Source of the DNA: CAYXDR01 sp046498185
GTDB taxonomy: Bacteria > Desulfobacterota > DSM-4660 > Desulfatiglandales > Desulfatiglandaceae
Assembly: GCA_046498185.1 (NCBI GenBank)
Contig: JAWOBE010000180.1
Coordinates: 1 to 6,034, forward strand
DNA length: 6,034 nt
Reading direction: 5' to 3'
Shown here: piece after piece, positions 5,909 to 6,034 of the stretch
Position numbering within the stretch: position 1 is the first letter of the stretch
Layout of the letters: each line of letters begins with the position of its first letter
Made by a program: the position numbers and the translations under genes
The notes under the pieces: model-generated
Told to the model about the DNA's origin: nothing
The model's database searches: none
The model's input: the letters and a program-made list of their open reading frames with translations, nothing else

Positions 5909-5969
5909 GGGGGTTTGCAGACCAAAAGATTTAATAGAGCCTGAGATCACCTGTGGGTTCATGTAACTG

Positions 5970-6007
5970 AGCCTTATTTTTTTGAAGGTTCGTTCGAAAA
6001 AATAGCT
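5970..6007. repeat. AT-rich inverted repeat, possible bidirectional terminator
   Basis: TATTTTTTTGAA (5975-5986) pairs with TTCGAAAAAATA (5993-6004) around the loop GGTTCG, with only one T-G wobble. AGC at 5970-5972 pairs with GCT at 6005-6007 after a two-base bulge. The stem lacks the GC core of a classical terminator, but its arms are A and T runs that could end transcription from either side. It lies 69 bases after the broken glycosyltransferase, and no gene is seen in the remaining bases to the window end. Confidence 0.4.
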
Positions 6008-6034
6008 GTAATCTGTTTGCCAAATCTTCCCACG

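Noticed and set aside
1..6034. CRISPR array, tRNA, rRNA or insertion sequence
   Set aside because: No regularly spaced direct repeats, no tRNA cloverleaf, no rRNA motifs and no transposase motifs were seen on either strand.

Overview
The window looks like part of a bacterial chromosome, most plausibly from the Desulfobacterota (Desulfosarcina/Desulfococcus-like sulfate reducers or an uncultured relative). This placement is an inference: paired EF-hand/dockerin-like modules of the LALxIC...GRIGxxEAxYxxQK type and the style of the glycosyltransferases remind me of that group, and nothing here proves it. All credible genes lie on the + strand.

Left part (1-3145): the window opens inside a gene whose last 47 codons encode an EF-hand/dockerin-like module. 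A strong hairpin follows (206-243), then a near-consensus sigma-70 promoter (TTGACA, 17 bp, CATAAT). This promoter drives a long gene for a secreted 908-residue protein with four parts: an SGNH-hydrolase-like domain with a non-GDSL first block, a fibronectin-III-like domain, a dockerin-like module related to that of the upstream protein, and a large uncharacterised C-terminal domain.

Middle (3146-4324): a 214-base intergenic stretch holds a 12-bp palindrome and an imperfect hairpin. Two overlapping genes follow. The second is clearly an AbiEii/AbiGii-type nucleotidyltransferase; the first encodes a 110-residue protein I do not recognise. Gene order, the 13-base overlap and small size suggest a toxin-antitoxin pair with a non-AbiEi antitoxin.

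Right part (4325-6034): an intact family 2 glycosyltransferase (polyprenyl-phosphate glycosyltransferase type, two C-terminal membrane helices) comes next. Two bases after it begins a broken family 4 glycosyltransferase, with a one-base frameshift near the N-terminus, an internal deletion of very roughly half the protein, and a probable small deletion at the catalytic motif. The last 134 bases hold no gene but contain two AT-rich inverted repeats. The genes from 3360 to 5900 are close enough to be one transcription unit. The surface-polysaccharide theme (glycosyltransferases) and the secreted esterase-like protein may be related, but the sequence does not show that.
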